Positions 1 to 13,575 of a stretch of DNA of 64,000 nt are shown piece by piece. Under the pieces are notes generated by a model. That model did no database searches. It had not been told where the DNA came from and saw nothing but the letters and a program-made list of their open reading frames with translations. Position 1 is the stretch's first letter. Each line of letters starts with the position of its first letter. Source of the stretch: Lingula anatina (taxonomy: Eukaryota > Brachiopoda > Lingulata > Lingulida > Lingulidae); NCBI RefSeq assembly GCF_001039355.2, contig NW_019775734.1:1-64000 (forward strand). Reading direction: 5' to 3'. The translations under genes were made by a program, and so were the position numbers.

Positions 1-101
1 AAAAAAACAAAAAAAAAAAAAACAAAAACAAAACCTTCACTCATCAGCAAGTAGGCCCGCCTTTCAACAGTAAAGAACACCATGAATGAACTTTTTTTTA
101 C

Positions 102-2237
102 CTGGTATACACTCATATTCAACCTGGATGTAGTTGCTATATTGCTTGCAGTGGGGGATGTAGCGCCCATAGTCCCCAGATGGCAGGTTGATACCACAGT
201 GTGACTGGCCGACACAGGAATAAGGCGTGTCTTCAGTTACATGACAGTCACCTTCAGTGTAGTTACATTTTCCACTGGCACTGAGGCCGTAAATGATCTT
301 GTTGATGCGTATCATGGATCCAATGCTACATGTCAGGTTGAGAATATTGCTGGGATGGGCAAAACAGATGCTGGCATTTCTGGGTTCAGCTGAGGAAAAC
401 AAAAACAGTAATATATTAGGAGAAATGAAAACAACCCAGAGCAGCTGAAGGAGATTTTGAGGGATGCAGTACATCTACAATGTCGAAACATAAAATTTCT
501 GTTTTTATTATAAAATTTTAAAAAATGAAAATGATAATGTTGAATTATTTTTGTGAAAGGACAACCAAAGTCAAGACAATGAATTCAAGAAAGTTTAGAG
601 CATCGCAGTCACTTGCAATATATTTCTGATGTTCCAGATAAAGTGTTTACTCCATATGGCCTGCATACATGACTGTGATAAACAACATTATAATAAGGCT
701 TGACAACTGGTGCTCAGATATGTAGCTAAGATCATTTTTTAATAGCTTATCTGTTTTATTAAAGTTTGTAGTTTTCAGTTTAGATCATTTGATAAAAAAA
801 CTCTTCTACATCTACATGTCTCTTCTGTGGTCCTGTGTTCTATTAGCACAAGATGGGGTGGTCAAGGATGATAGGGGGAAAAGATTTTGCCCTAGTATCT
901 GCTTCCCCTGTGCTTCCTTCAATTAGGCCTGAAACCTTGTTTAATGCTGGGACCCATGTAAAACTGTTGAGGGAAAGGGACTGCAGGGTGATCTCCAGTC
1001 ATTCAGCTGTTTTTACACTAGACCTGAATGTGGATGTGTAGCATGAATCTCATGCTGGAGAGATAAGATGAGTGACCTTCTGCAGATAGTAAGTGACCCG
1101 AGTAGAGTAAAAGTACCAAACACCAGCACGAGACCAACAATTTCTCATAGGTCAGAGGTATAATGGTGAGGTGCAGAGAAAACGATAAACCAATAAACAC
1201 AAAGATAATTAGAAATAAAAATGTTATAAAATAGTTGTAAAAATTCATTGAAAATAATGTTACACAGACTTGCATAAGAGTTAAGTAGGCATGATTTAAG
1301 ATTGCAGGTTGATTACCTGGTAAGTATAGCATTGAAAGAGCTAAAACTTCCTTATTGAAATCAGTTTACAAGAACAATGAGTGTGCATTGTGTGGACTGA
1401 TTATTCATTTTGTATTGAACACATCTTTTTTCACTCATTGATTGGTGTTCACTCAGTCAATGTCTTAAACTGAAAGTAATTTCAGACAAGAACCTGGTCA
1501 ATAATTGCTTAAATACTGGTGTATTACTACTGATAAAAAGCCGTGATTGCTATTTTTCTGTAGTGCACTGACTAAGCCTTCTTAACAATTTTTTTTTTTG
1601 TAATAATGGATGTGAAACTCTTTCTCTCTAAAATGATAGGGATATGTAGAGAATATTTTTTTACTATTCTTCCTTTGGTTATTTAATAAATGGCATTTTT
1701 AATGTTTATATTGCAAAAAGGCATCAAAAAATTTTGAGTCTTCCTTGATACTTGCTAAAACAATAATATTGCTACCTTGAAATAATAACTTATCAAATAA
1801 CTGTTTAAAACCCCACTTTTAAGTCCATAAACATGAGATATTCTTGAAAATATGACAGACCACATACCTAGCGATATCCCTATCTTGGCACATAAACAAT
1901 ATTACTATCAATTCAGATTTGCCACAACAATGAAATAACACACCAAAATAACACCAGCATAAGATAAGCTTACAAATAAGTACAGGCAGAGAGAGATAAA
2001 CTTACAGGGCTCACTCAGTGCAGTGTATTAGTCTTATAGCTTCTTATATTTTTAAAACCAGAGAGAAGAGTCAGTGCTAATCCACATACGCATACAACAG
2101 CTGTTAGCTCTACTACTACCAGTGATGCCAATGCACAGATATAAATTACTCTGTTACTCACCCATCGTTTCCTTGTATCCAGTAATGCACATCACCATGA
2201 CTGCGAATGCAGTTTGAAGGCTCTGCAAGTTTTTCAT
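102..2237 (-). CDS. Gene A (partial): SUEL-lectin receptor, 5' exons only
   Basis: Two exons are visible; the rest lies beyond the left edge. Exon 1 (2162-2237) starts at ATG 2235-2237 and encodes MKNLQSLQTAFAVMVMCITG, a signal peptide, ending after one base of a codon at a GTGAGT donor. Exon 2 (102-389) is a 96-codon SUEL/galactose-binding lectin domain (Pfam Gal_Lectin type) entered through a TTTTCCTCAG acceptor. It carries the family landmarks CNYTEGDC, SCVGQSHC and the terminal YIQVEYECIPG. It ends in phase 1 at a GTAAAA donor, so both splice phases match the other nine paralogues. A CUB exon is expected next, to the left of the window. A possible 5'UTR acceptor lies near 2330. The domain call is firm; the anchor type and ligand are unknown. 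Confidence 0.82.
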
Positions 2238-3769
2238 CTTGAATGTAGACCGATGTTTTGTTTTTCCCTTAAGTTCTTCAATTCACTCACTTCACCAGCA
2301 CATCGATGACAATATGGTGCCTGTAAAGGAAATTACAACCATTTAAATAGAAACTCCACTGGAAACAGCTTGGAGAGCCATGATTTGTGGGCAACATTTA
2401 CGATCTTCTCTGATTTTCTTGGTTCATACCCCTTGACCTATAGTGGCTTTTTTAGGCCATCATAAACTTACCGCTGGTGCTGGAAAAATATTTTTGCACC
2501 TGTAGCGTCAGTATGCCATGCAAGCCTGTATGGTTTCCAGGGCTCTAATCTGCTAGTCAGAGTAACCTATAAACTAAACTGAAATGAAATAAAAATTGGC
2601 GGCACATGGTGCAGGGTCTTTTCTTTCTTTCTGGGTTGTCAGCTGGGTTACCGGGTTCACCTGCCTCTTTTTTTAAAAAAACTACCTCTGAGCTAGAACA
2701 TGTTTTCTACCTGTCAGTCAGTAGATTACTACGAGGCTGTTGCACACAGGTAATCTAGATGTGCTGCACTAATGATGTCAGCACTGTAGTACTTGGAATT
2801 TGTTAATGAAATGCTATAGTTAAAGAGAGGATCAAGCAGTCTTTGCTTTTGTATATTTTGCACTGGAATTGTTCTCAATCTTTATAATCGTAATTTTTTC
2901 CCCAGAATTTTCTCAAAGTATAAATACTTAAATGAAATAAAGTGTTTTTAATGTTCTTTTCACATTGCAAAAAAATCATTTTTAAGGCAATCAAGGGGCT
3001 AGTTCCATGAAATATTTCCTCTTACCTGCTAGCTGTTGGTTCTATGTGTCCCCGTGTGCAATTGGTTTATAAGTACTACACCAGTGTTAATTACCGAATG
3101 AAGTGAATTGTTAGAGGCCATACAAAGCCATGCAGTCCTCTCACTTAACAACAGTACAGTGAAAGTGAAAAGATTCATTAATTTCCCTAGCCTTCATTGT
3201 GTTCTGGCCTCTAGTTGTAAAGTAGGAAGTTGAGATGAAACCTAATCTATTTTATTGATTTCCCTACAAATGTCTGCTGTATGCAGCCATGTATTAAAGC
3301 TTGCGTAGTTTAATAGTAATCTTCTACTCTGCAGAATATTTATTGATGGAACTCATAAGATTACAGGCTTCCGGGATAAGATTATGCAATGGTTAATTCA
3401 ATAAATTAGCATAACTTTCCTTTGACTCAGCTTATGAAGCTTTCTTCTCATTAGACTAATCTCATTGTTTCTAAGTACATCTGTTATCTTAAAAAGAAAA
3501 AAGCCCTGCCAACAAAAGGCTGAGATAATTCCAGTGGGTAGAAGATCCATGTGTATGGCAGTCTCTATATATACTCTGGGTATTGGAACAGATGCTACTT
3601 CTAACTTGTTTTATCTCCCCACCTGACACGACTCTCATGAAAATAATCTAAGGCATTAAGCAGGAATGATATTGATAATATGTGTAGCACCAAATATCCA
3701 GTGGATGAAATACTTTTGATATCTGACTCAGATTAAAAGGGGGTTTAGATAAAACTGGGGTATCATTGA

Positions 3770-4010
3770 CAGAGAAGCATTGTTTTTGAGGCAGTGGCTC
3801 TGCATGAAAATTCAGTTGGATAGGACAGCTTCCACCACTACTCCGGAGTCATCCTCTACATGACCCCCGTAAACTGTCAGTTTTTCGTTGAAAACAACAG
3901 CAGGCAGTGGCACACTTTGTCTCCCTCAAGGGAGGCACACTTTTCTCCCCTCACAAAATATTTAATTGCTGTCCAGCTGTGGTAAGCCCCTTGCCACATT
4001 CTGTTGATCC
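3770..4010. promoter_or_regulatory. Candidate regulatory block 1
   Basis: GC-richer than its surroundings. It contains a 28-bp element (3874-3901) that recurs at 6169-6196, two GGCACAC motifs (3909-3915, 3934-3940), and a 14-bp perfect palindrome CTCCCTCAAGGGAG near 3921-3934 minus one central mismatch-free pair. No open frame. Enhancer status is inferred from composition and motif repetition only. Confidence 0.35.
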
Positions 4011-4689
4011 CTTACAGTGGCAACAGAGTGCAATAAACCTTGGCATAGGTGAGGTGGAACTTTAACTGAAAATTTCTGTGGTTTCTTTTTTTATGACACT
4101 TCAACTCCATTTAGATAAATAAACTTTGATCATGTTGTTACATTTTGGAAGACTCCTGAAAATAAGTTACAGGATGCACTTTATCCTGTATGGTTGGTAA
4201 AGAAATTGAAGCAGTCTTGTTGCCTCATCTAAAATCAGTCTCCAGTAATAAGACTTTTTTTTCAAAGAAAATAACATGTTGAATATTAACCAGAGTTTTT
4301 ACTTAGTAATCAATGTACAGACCTAACTTCCCTCAGGTTATCTTTCTCCTAAATTGAAGAAAATAGATAAATGCTGTTCCTCTATTCTGAAGCCCTGTTC
4401 TCATCAGATCTAAGCAAACCATTTTAGGTCTAACTTTAAAATGAGAATGAAACTTGATTACAATCACCCTTTTCAGAATTGTCTTGAACACTGTGATTTT
4501 ACAACTCAAATTAGGAAGTACAGGGGTTAGGGTGGTTGGGGGTAGGATGAACACCAGAGTAGTCCAATTGCACTGATTTTAGACCTAAAAATGTTCTCCT
4601 TAAAACTGAAGTGAACAAGTCCCCATTTAACCTCCCTCCTAGCTCACTTAATATTTACACTGGTTCTAAAAGTCAAAAGGCATACCTGC

Positions 4690-5070
4690 AGAGGGTGCAC
4701 ACGCCGGCAGTTAAATCCAAATAATTTGTTGGTTTTATGGTTAAGTCCCCACAAGCTCCTCATTCAAAGAAGGTGTCACCTGCACGTGCCTGAGAGTTCC
4801 AACTGACAGCCGGCACACGACTGTGATTGCTTTTATATACTGTGGATGCCGGCTCTTATTAATCTAATACAACAGAACAACCACAGGTTATCAAAGGCCG
4901 GTGTGCCGCGCTGTCATTAAGTCTGTGGCTGCACACTTTAAGTATCAGTGCTGCCTGCCTCTGCTCTGTTAACACAATAGAAGCAACCATCTGAATAATT
5001 AGGCACGTGTGGAGGGCTCACTTTGACAAGCGGCACACTTCAAGCATTAAAGGGGGAGGTACCCTCCCTC
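4690..5070. promoter_or_regulatory. Candidate regulatory block 2
   Basis: A GC-richer stretch dense in transcription-factor-like words: GGCACAC at 4812-4818 and 5032-5038, its complement GTGTGCC at 4901-4907, CTGTCATTAA at 4911-4920 (TALE/homeodomain type), AATAATTAGG near 4995, an E-box CACGTG near 5004, and homeodomain ATTAATC near 4859. No coding potential. Could be a conserved enhancer. Confidence 0.4.
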
Positions 5071-5989
5071 TTAAATAGGATAATTTAGGAAGTTTCATCC
5101 CAGAGATAATCATGATTTATTATACATGCGGGTCTTAGGATATGCAGAAGTCAGTAAACTGCCCCTTTGAAACTGATACTGCTGGTCTGTGTTTATTTCA
5201 AATTATAAACAATAACAATGTCATCTGTATTCATCCTCAGCCTATCTTTCAGGCTTTTAGGTGTATTTACAATCTAGTTGTAGCATCTTAACTAAGCAAT
5301 GTACTTTTGCTACGTAAACAGTCAGCAAAGATAGTATGGTGCTTAGTTGAATTGCAACTACTGGACTGTAAGTATGTTAAGAATAAACTTAAGGAAATAA
5401 ATTTTGACCTTTTGTAGAGGTTTTCTTATGCAAAATAACAACTTGTGACTGATAATGAAAAGGAAGTTTGAAAAGATGCAGAAAAATGTATGAAAAGGCA
5501 GTTACAGAGAAGGTTATGAGAGGGGAAGGCCTCACTCTCTTTTATTACCATTTTACTGTTCCGATCTCAGAACATATGGTCAAGGGACTTGTGTTCTTAA
5601 TTTACCCATTGTGTGCAGTATCGACTAGGGAAAACAACAGATTGTACATTTGTTGACATCATCCAATATTTATTTAAGAAAATGCAATGAAGAAATGTTG
5701 AATGATGTGCAAGGCATGAGTGTGTGTGTGTATGTACCACATGCATTTGTGTGGATGAGTCTATCTGAAATTCATTTAAGGCTTGCTGTCAGGTGTTTTG
5801 CTAGAAAATGAAGGCCTGAATATTAATATATAGGTGTATTTCATGACAGAGATCTTCAGAAACAAAAGGGACAGACCACTAGCATGGAGTGATTGAAATC
5901 AAGTCACCTGGACCTTGCAGATGGTGTTCAGGAGACTTAGAGATAGATATTCACTAATTAATACCCTGGCATCTTTTGAAGTAGGTGAA

Positions 5990-6210
5990 ATCGCTACCAA
6001 TAAAAAAGCCCCAGTAATTTCACAATGACTGAACTAAAACTGTCATCTGGCCAGGGAGGCTTAATAACTGTCACCTGCTGTAGGGCAGCTTCAAAGCACC
6101 AGGACTCTAATTATCTCATAGCCACAGACTACAGCAGGTGGGGGTGGCAATTAGCTAAAAGCTATACACTGTCAGGGCCTTGTTGAAAACGACAGCTGCC
6201 TGGGACAGGA
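5990..6210. promoter_or_regulatory. Candidate regulatory block 3 with inverted E-box pair
   Basis: Contains CACCTGCTGTAG (6072-6083) and its exact reverse complement CTACAGCAGGTG (6129-6140), each with an E-box. CTGTCA occurs at 6040, 6068 and 6169, and GCAATTAGC lies near 6147. The second copy of the 28-bp element is at 6169-6196. No coding potential. Enhancer role is an inference. Confidence 0.42.
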
Positions 6211-8039
6211 GTAAGCTTACAAAGTATTGATTTATACAGAGTTGTGGCTGGTTGGCTTAGCTTTAAGGAACCTGGATTTAGTTGAACTCCCAACTGAGTT
6301 ACCTGGAAAACCACAGATGTCAAGCTACAGCAGAGGAGACTGCTAATTGTTGGTAGACAGGTCTGGTAGGATCAAAGGGAAGATGTAGAGATGTTGAAAA
6401 AATGAGGTGCCACAATAGATCAAAGAAGTGCCTAACAATGGTCCTGATGACATCAAAGAGGCAGTACCAGTGATGAGGCAGAGGAGCAGGAGATGTATGG
6501 GGACAGATGACACTGGTTTCATGCCTTGTGATGAAACAATAGCCTGTTTCACAATGGAACTTTTAACATAGAAAGTTGGGATAAGCTTTTCAACCAAAAC
6601 TTGAGTCTACTTTGACATAAGATAAGCCAAAAGCTGTCTGATTAAATCAAGAATTGCACCTGTTTTATTACAAGAGAAAAAAGACTTATTTTAGAGCAGT
6701 AGTAACTTCATCTTAATGAACTTCTGTTGATTTTCCAAAACTGAACAAGTTTAATTTTTTGATTTGATATCTCAGACAAAATTTTAGTTGAACTTTGTTT
6801 TTGTGAAATAGGCCCCAGGACATGAATAAGGGTGTGTCATACTACGCAGTTTACTAAACCCTGGATGTAAACACTTGATTGCACCCTACCTAGGCAATAT
6901 ACCTCAGTAAAGTGGTCAGCATAGACAGGCTAGCTGGTTAATGGAGGGACTAAAAAGATTCTAACCTGATCCAGAAATGTTGCTCTCAATATTCACAGTG
7001 AAACCTTTTACTTTTAAGAGTTGGGACTATTTTACTTAGAACAGTCTCAATGACTTTTTAAAAAATTGACAGTATAGAGATAAATATAAATGCTTGTTTA
7101 GGCCTGTAGCAAGAATTTTAAAGGGGGGGGGGAGTCTTTTCCTTTAAAAAAAAAAAGGCAATTTTACTGTGAAACGTGTCATTGCCAGAAAAAAACTTGA
7201 TTAAAATTTGGTTGAGAGTCAATCTTCCAGCCAAAAAGGAGGGGGGGGGAGGCAGTTTACACCCTAGCCTATGTACCTGTTATTTGAATTTGAACAGATG
7301 GATGTTGCTCACTGTAAGAGATATATATTATGGATCCTCTTCTATAATGGTCAATGCAGTTGCTGAGAACTAAAATGAATAGGCAAAATACTTTTGATTA
7401 AAGCAGATTTTTTATCACATAAGTCACTTCATGCAAACGGCAAGTGCACTGCCTAGAGGAGTAAAAAGGGGCAGTTAGTCACAGTAGGACCAGCTGATTA
7501 AACTCACCTGAGTTCAATGTTGTTTATACGTGAGTTCATTCATGCTTCTGCTCACATATTTTTTGTGCCCCTGTATTGCTATATTGGCAAATTAAAGCTG
7601 CAATTTCCCTGTTAAGTTGATGATCAATCTTATTATTGGTATAGTAGCTCTTGAAATGATTGCTTTCTTGATACCTATGATGTCTTGAAAGGGAGCCAGT
7701 TACAAGATAGATATATTTAGCATCTGCTTGCCTGTAGAAATACCAAAGTAATAGCTTGGCCAGTAGTTTAAAAGCCTGTCAATAAAAAAAGGACTGGTAA
7801 ATTTCCTGAGTTTGCTTTTCAGTCATGAGGAAAGAAATAACAATTTTTAGATTGAATACTCTCTGTCTGTTCTTGCTATTATAATTACATAACAAAGAGA
7901 GCAACAATCATGTTGTTGAAACCTCTAAATTTCATCTCCGGTTTTCTGTGCCACCCCCCCCCCCCCATAAATACCATCACTTCATTGTCCAATAAAAAGC
8001 CTTACAGATGAAATCTCATAAATTCCAGAACTCTTTTCA

Positions 8040-8460
8040 TCAGACTGCTCTCTGATTGGCAGTTTGGTAATGGGGGAAGTGTGCCAGGCACGGGCCAGCT
8101 GTCATGATACCTCAGCAGTGGCAATGGCCTGATGGGGAACATTATCGGCACATGTCTGTTGCCCAATCCAATTATTGCTGCTCCATTTGGCCAGTTAGGG
8201 CTGATTTAATTTGTGTACACCATTACACGCAATAATGACTGAAACTGGCAGCATGCCAGATACATGTTAATCCCCTTAACTAAAGCAGCACCCCACACAT
8301 TTTATGTGCAACTGCCAGTGTTAGCTAGTTTGTCAGATTCAGTATTGATTCTTTGTTTTGCTGACTATGTCTGGACAAAGCAATGACACAATCAGATTGG
8401 CCAGTTGACCGATTGCCTGTCATGGCCACAGGAAGCAGTTGAATCATAATGGCATATGTG
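8040..8460. promoter_or_regulatory. Candidate regulatory block 4
   Basis: GC-richer stretch with CTGTCA at 8099 and 8417, GTGTGCC at 8079-8085, CCAAT-type (CCCAATCCAATTATTG near 8162) and several ATTA/TAAT homeodomain cores around 8170-8275. No open frame of interest. Similar in character to blocks 1-3. Confidence 0.35.
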
Positions 8461-10257
8461 CCAAGGACAACAAACTGGAAAACTCATATTTTAGACATAG
8501 ACTTTTTATAAGGCCTACATTTTTCTTCACAAAACATCCATTTTCAGTGTTGCATGTAAAAATTCACTAAGTCGTGGGGCACCTGTCTGACAATTGCAGG
8601 ATTGCCTTATTTACAAGCTGGAATTTGTAAGATTACTGCATCTGTTTGTGCATCATGTTATATGGTGATTTTATTTGATGTCTTATATATAATTATATAT
8701 AATTATGGGTATTGTGACTGAAAGCATGTTAAAAACCTTTGTTGGACTTAACTTGGATAATAAGTCAAAGGGTATGGTAGGGTAGTCTCTGTTGTTTTAG
8801 AAAAAAAAAGTTATAGAAAAATTAATAGAAAAACAAATTAATACCTCCTTTAAAGTCACTTTGAGCATTATATATCTACTTCATTTTGAGAGTTGCATAT
8901 TGCAAGTTGCCTCTTATTTCATAGCATTTCTTTTTCACAACACTGTGTTGGGAAAATTAATGCATTGTATGATTCATACTCGACATCGAGCTTTTACCAT
9001 AATTGTTCTACCATCTGACTGCATGCCATCTGATATAACAGAACATTCATCACTATAGATGACTGTTTGAAGACAAACATTAATTTTACCTGTGTATTTT
9101 CTTTACCATTGATTCCCTGCAAAAGTTAGATACTGAATAATTGATCCATTGCACCGTTTTCAGTGTAGATAAACACATTAGGAACATCTGATATGGCCAG
9201 CTTCTATTTTAAATAAGCCAGACACACAATTGTTACGTGGACAATCAAAATTAAAAGTTTGAGAATTTTTTATGAACTTAACAGTTGGTGAAAATATTTT
9301 TCCTTTTATCACTTTATGATATATAAATATATTGAGGTTCATCCGAGAAAGGTGAATATTTTAAAAGTGAGTTCATTAACAAAGGAAAGCTGTATAGAGC
9401 ATCATGCACTATTTGCAAATATAAATTCATAATGTACTGTGGTGCTTTTGTGGCTTTGGAAGGATATGAACCTGTGAATTAAACATAAATGTCTCTCCTG
9501 GTGACCAAGGAAACCAGGCAAAAGGTTTACACAAAGAATGCTGTCCTGCTGTCTCTGGTTTGTGAAAAAAATTTGAGTGTGACATGACCAATTGCCACAA
9601 ACTGCGCACACTTGAAGAAATGAGGACTGAGCCTATGGTACTGGGAAAAATTCTGTATTACGGGATGAATCACAATTCCTTCAAATAAATGTCCAAAATC
9701 TAATAACAAATGACAGTTCCACTGGATGATGGATTATGTTCAGATATGAAACTTCCTTTCATCAAGAATTTTTCACTAATTGACCACAGTTGTTTGGTCT
9801 GTGAAGCTTGAAAAGATTCCATCTCCTAAACTAAGTAAAGATTTCTTCAGACAATGTTTTCCAATCAATGCAGATCATTCAGGTTTCTTTAATCAACTTT
9901 TTTTACTGGGCTTTTGCGAGTTCACCATTTATCTTTGTGAATCAGGCTGTTAAATGTCTTTTATTGTCCATGTGACTTGGAAAGTGGTTTATTGATGATA
10001 AATATTTACTTTTATTAGGCGAATAACTAGATTATCCACACCTAATGTCAAGTATTCATCATTTTGAATGGGCATCAGTGGGAAATTTAAACATGCTGCA
10101 GTTTGTATTTGCTGTATAGGAAAATGAGTCTGTTTATTATCTTTTCTCATTATGAACTTGCGTCTCTCTCTCTCCTGGCTGGTAATACTATTTTATGTCC
10201 TACTCTCCAATCTACATTGCAGAGACAGTTTTTTGGCTTTTTTTTTTTTACATAACC

Positions 10258-10427
10258 CAGGGGCGGATTTAGGCTGTCTTCTGGGTCTTCCGGAAGATGG
10301 TCAGATTTTCAAGTTTACATTGACAGGTATTTATTTTTTTTTCTTTTGGAAGACGGTCAAAATTGGAGGATGAATCAACAAAGATAATTTGGAAGACTAT
10401 CAGTAAATAGCTCTGGATCCGCCCCTG
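10258..10427. mobile_element. 170-bp MITE, copy 1 of a family (hAT-like ends)
   Basis: Bounded by perfect 11-bp terminal inverted repeats CAGGGGCGGAT / ATCCGCCCCTG. Both flanks carry TAACC directly next to the ends (10253-10257 and 10428-10432), a likely target-site duplication of at least 5 bp. A diverged copy in opposite orientation lies at 36361-36524. Non-coding and non-autonomous. The CAGGG...CCCTG ends suggest hAT, but the short duplication is not typical. Confidence 0.75.
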
Positions 10428-10680
10428 TAACCAGTGGTTATAATTTACCAATACTAAGCTGCAACAATAGTGATTATTTTAGATTTTGAGTGTCAAGTGG
10501 AGCAATTCCATTTGGAACACACACAGCTGTGTGTCGTAACTGCTTAAATTTTTGGGATTTTTTAAAGGTCCACTTTCATCTCTGTATTGACAATCTTATA
10601 GTCAAGAGGAATATATTTTATATATCGTGTTAGTTTCATTAATCACAAAACATAGCTAAAACACAAATGGAGCATTTTAC

Positions 10681-10696
10681 TCTCTCTCTCTCTTTT

Positions 10697-10783
<87 letters not shown>
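10681..10783. repeat. (CT)n then (AC)n microsatellite
   Basis: Compound dinucleotide repeat: interrupted CT tract followed by about 31 AC units. Confidence 0.97.
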
Positions 10784-10784
<1 letters not shown>

Positions 10785-13542
10785 CTTTTTAATTACCTGT
10801 ATCCCGTGTGAAAAGCTGCAATACCTTTTGTGCATCTTGCAGCATTTTGGTCGAAAAAAAAACTAGCTGTAGTGCCAAATGCTATTTTTTCAACATTGCA
10901 AGGGTTTTGCTGTGTGCAGCCTCATTGAAATGTCTGTGAAGTGGATTTGGCATTTGCCCTTTGTAGCTTTTTACAGAAACATGTTTCTCTGTATATCAGA
11001 TGAAATGAGCTCGAAAATCAGTAATTCACAGTTTGATACAGATTTTTTTATCAAAAGCTCTGTCAAATTATGTGATGATTAATGCAATTATTGTCAGCAC
11101 ACTGTAAGTCATAAGAGAGAAAATTTAGTGTGTTTATAAATACATGTAGCCACAACAATTCCAGACTTGCTATTATTTGTAAATCAAACCATTTGAACTT
11201 ATTTGCATTATATTTTGATTTTATATGCATGTGAACAGACTTTTTTGTAACAGAGTACCTAATTAATATCCTGTGGTTCTTGGATCTGTTTATAATCATT
11301 GCTTCTCCCCCTTTTTTTTTTTTTTTTTTTGCATAATTGGATTTTTTGGTTTTAATACATTTACTGATTATTTGAGCAAAACTTGGCAGAGTCAAAATCT
11401 GACATTTTTTAATGAAAGAGCATATATCCAAACCCAAATTATTATTATTATTAGTGGTATTAAAATAGTGGTGTACCATATACACTATTGGATATAACGT
11501 TAAGTTGGTGGTGAAAGGGCATACCTTATTCATGGTAATGTCTCGTGTCTAGCTGCCCTATTTTCTAAATTAAGAGTGCATCAGCTTGAACAACTTGTAT
11601 AATACTTGGCCCCTAGCTGGTTGTCAATCATTTGTAAAACTAATTTAATCTTGCTGGATTTTTAGAAACCCTATGGAACAAACGTTCCCTTTACTTGCAC
11701 CCTTGCTGTCATATTTCAATACCTGACTGTGAATCAAAAGGATATTCGTGTAAATGAAAATGGGTTTGAGAAAGTTATCAAGTACAATAATGGTTGGTTA
11801 TTTGTACATTAGAGAAAAAAAAAGGAATAAAAAAGAAACTGAACATGAATGTTTAATGACAATGATCAGATCTGAAGTGGAAATGGTAGACCAGTCAAGC
11901 ATTTACACAAGGGAAAATGAGAAAAAAAGGCATTTAGAAATGTGGAACCTACAGGAAATGAGAAAATCCACATTAAATGGAAGATGAATGTCCAGTGGGA
12001 TCAGAGGAGAGATGCAGTTTGCATTTCTACATCCATTTCATTAGACACTGCATGATGGTACCAGGATATAGGAGACACGGGATATGAATATTTAATTCAT
12101 GAGTACGCCATAATTGTCCAATTTCATGTTATGTTTAAACTGAAACTGCAGCTATCTATACAGTGGTGTTAATTGAAAAAAAAAAGACTACTTTGGACAG
12201 TATAATTGAATTTATCTGTTTTTATGTAACATTTTGAATCTCGATTCCCTAGATTAACTACCTAGATTTGAGACAATGTTCCTGGGCTGTTTCTGAGATT
12301 TTCTAAACCATAATGCTGCGGCAGATGGGAAGTGTCTCAGATATCTTTTCTGCTTAATTCCTGATGTTCATTTCATTGGCTTTGTCTCCAAGCCTGTGCC
12401 AGATGTGAAACGGTTTGACTTTCACATATTTAGGTTCACCTCACTTCATCAATGTCTAAGGACAGTTTTTCTATCGTGGCTGATGTGTACAATCAAGAAA
12501 AACCAATAGAAATTATTTGGTCAGTCATTAATGGGTATTGATCTGTGAAGTTTTTTATATTCAGGCACATTGTTTCCATTCTGATCAGCTTTGTCTATAA
12601 TTCATGACTTTTCAGTATTTGAATGTAGTTTATGAACATTCTGAGTGACCAAGATCTTTAGGCACAACATCAAATAAATTGACCCCTATTATGTATATAT
12701 GTGTTTAATCTTGATGTTATTATTCTGGAAAGGCCATGGTGCTTAAAGAAAAACTACTGAATTTTTTTTTTTCATTTGAAGATTATTTCATCAATTTTTG
12801 GTTATGTGACCTAATAACTCTGAAATTTATTTTTCTTTTTAATGTCTGTATATATGTCAGTCTTGCTGTCTGATTTTCAAACTTGATTTGTTGTATTATT
12901 GTAAGTGGATTGTTTGAAACAGACTATATGTTTGATTATACCCAACATATCTTTAACCAATAAAGCACAAAGAAATATTCAAAGATAAGATAATTGAAAA
13001 TGATAATGGTAAAAAAATCAAGGACAGAATCTTCAAAGAATACAATCGAGATTCATATTTATTGAGATTTTGACATTTAATAAAGTGGACTATCAAAATG
13101 GAGAGAAGTTGACTGGCACTTTATTCTACTTGTAGTTCAAGACAAGGTTTATTAACCTAACACTCACACAATATATTAAATTCCATGTAATATCCTGCAG
13201 TATACACTGTTCTTGCCCTCTGAAGATGAACACAAATGTCAAAGCTTATACTTTGAGAGGATGGGCCCTTTTTCAAGGACAGGTATTAAAGGAAATCAAT
13301 ACAAGATGTATGCAAATGTGTATTTTCATTGCCTTTATAGCCTCTTATCTACCATGAAACACTATTTCAAGTGGTTTAATTAATTTTTGTCACTTGATAG
13401 TACAGCGCACAGTCACATTAATTCCAGTTTCATAGACTTAGTTTTATATTCCATGATTTTGTTATTCTTGGTTTTAGTCTTGCATGTGCATGCTTGCATA
13501 GGTGCTCCCATGTGCATGTGTGCATATGCACGTGCTTGCACG

Positions 13543-13544
<2 letters not shown>

Positions 13545-13573
<29 letters not shown>
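13545..13573. repeat. (CA)n microsatellite
   Basis: About 14 uninterrupted CA units, preceded by a degenerate TGCA/TGTG-rich stretch from about 13485. Confidence 0.95.

Positions 13574-13575
<2 letters not shown>

Noticed and set aside
6072-6140. Possible microRNA-type hairpin at the 12-bp inverted repeat
   Set aside because: Pairing stops after 12 bp with a 45-base loop; too short a stem for a Drosha-type precursor.
11063-11533. 156-residue minus-strand frame in the gene desert
   Set aside because: Low-complexity, Lys/Asn/Ile-rich translation of AT-rich DNA crossing a homopolymer; no domain and no splice pattern.
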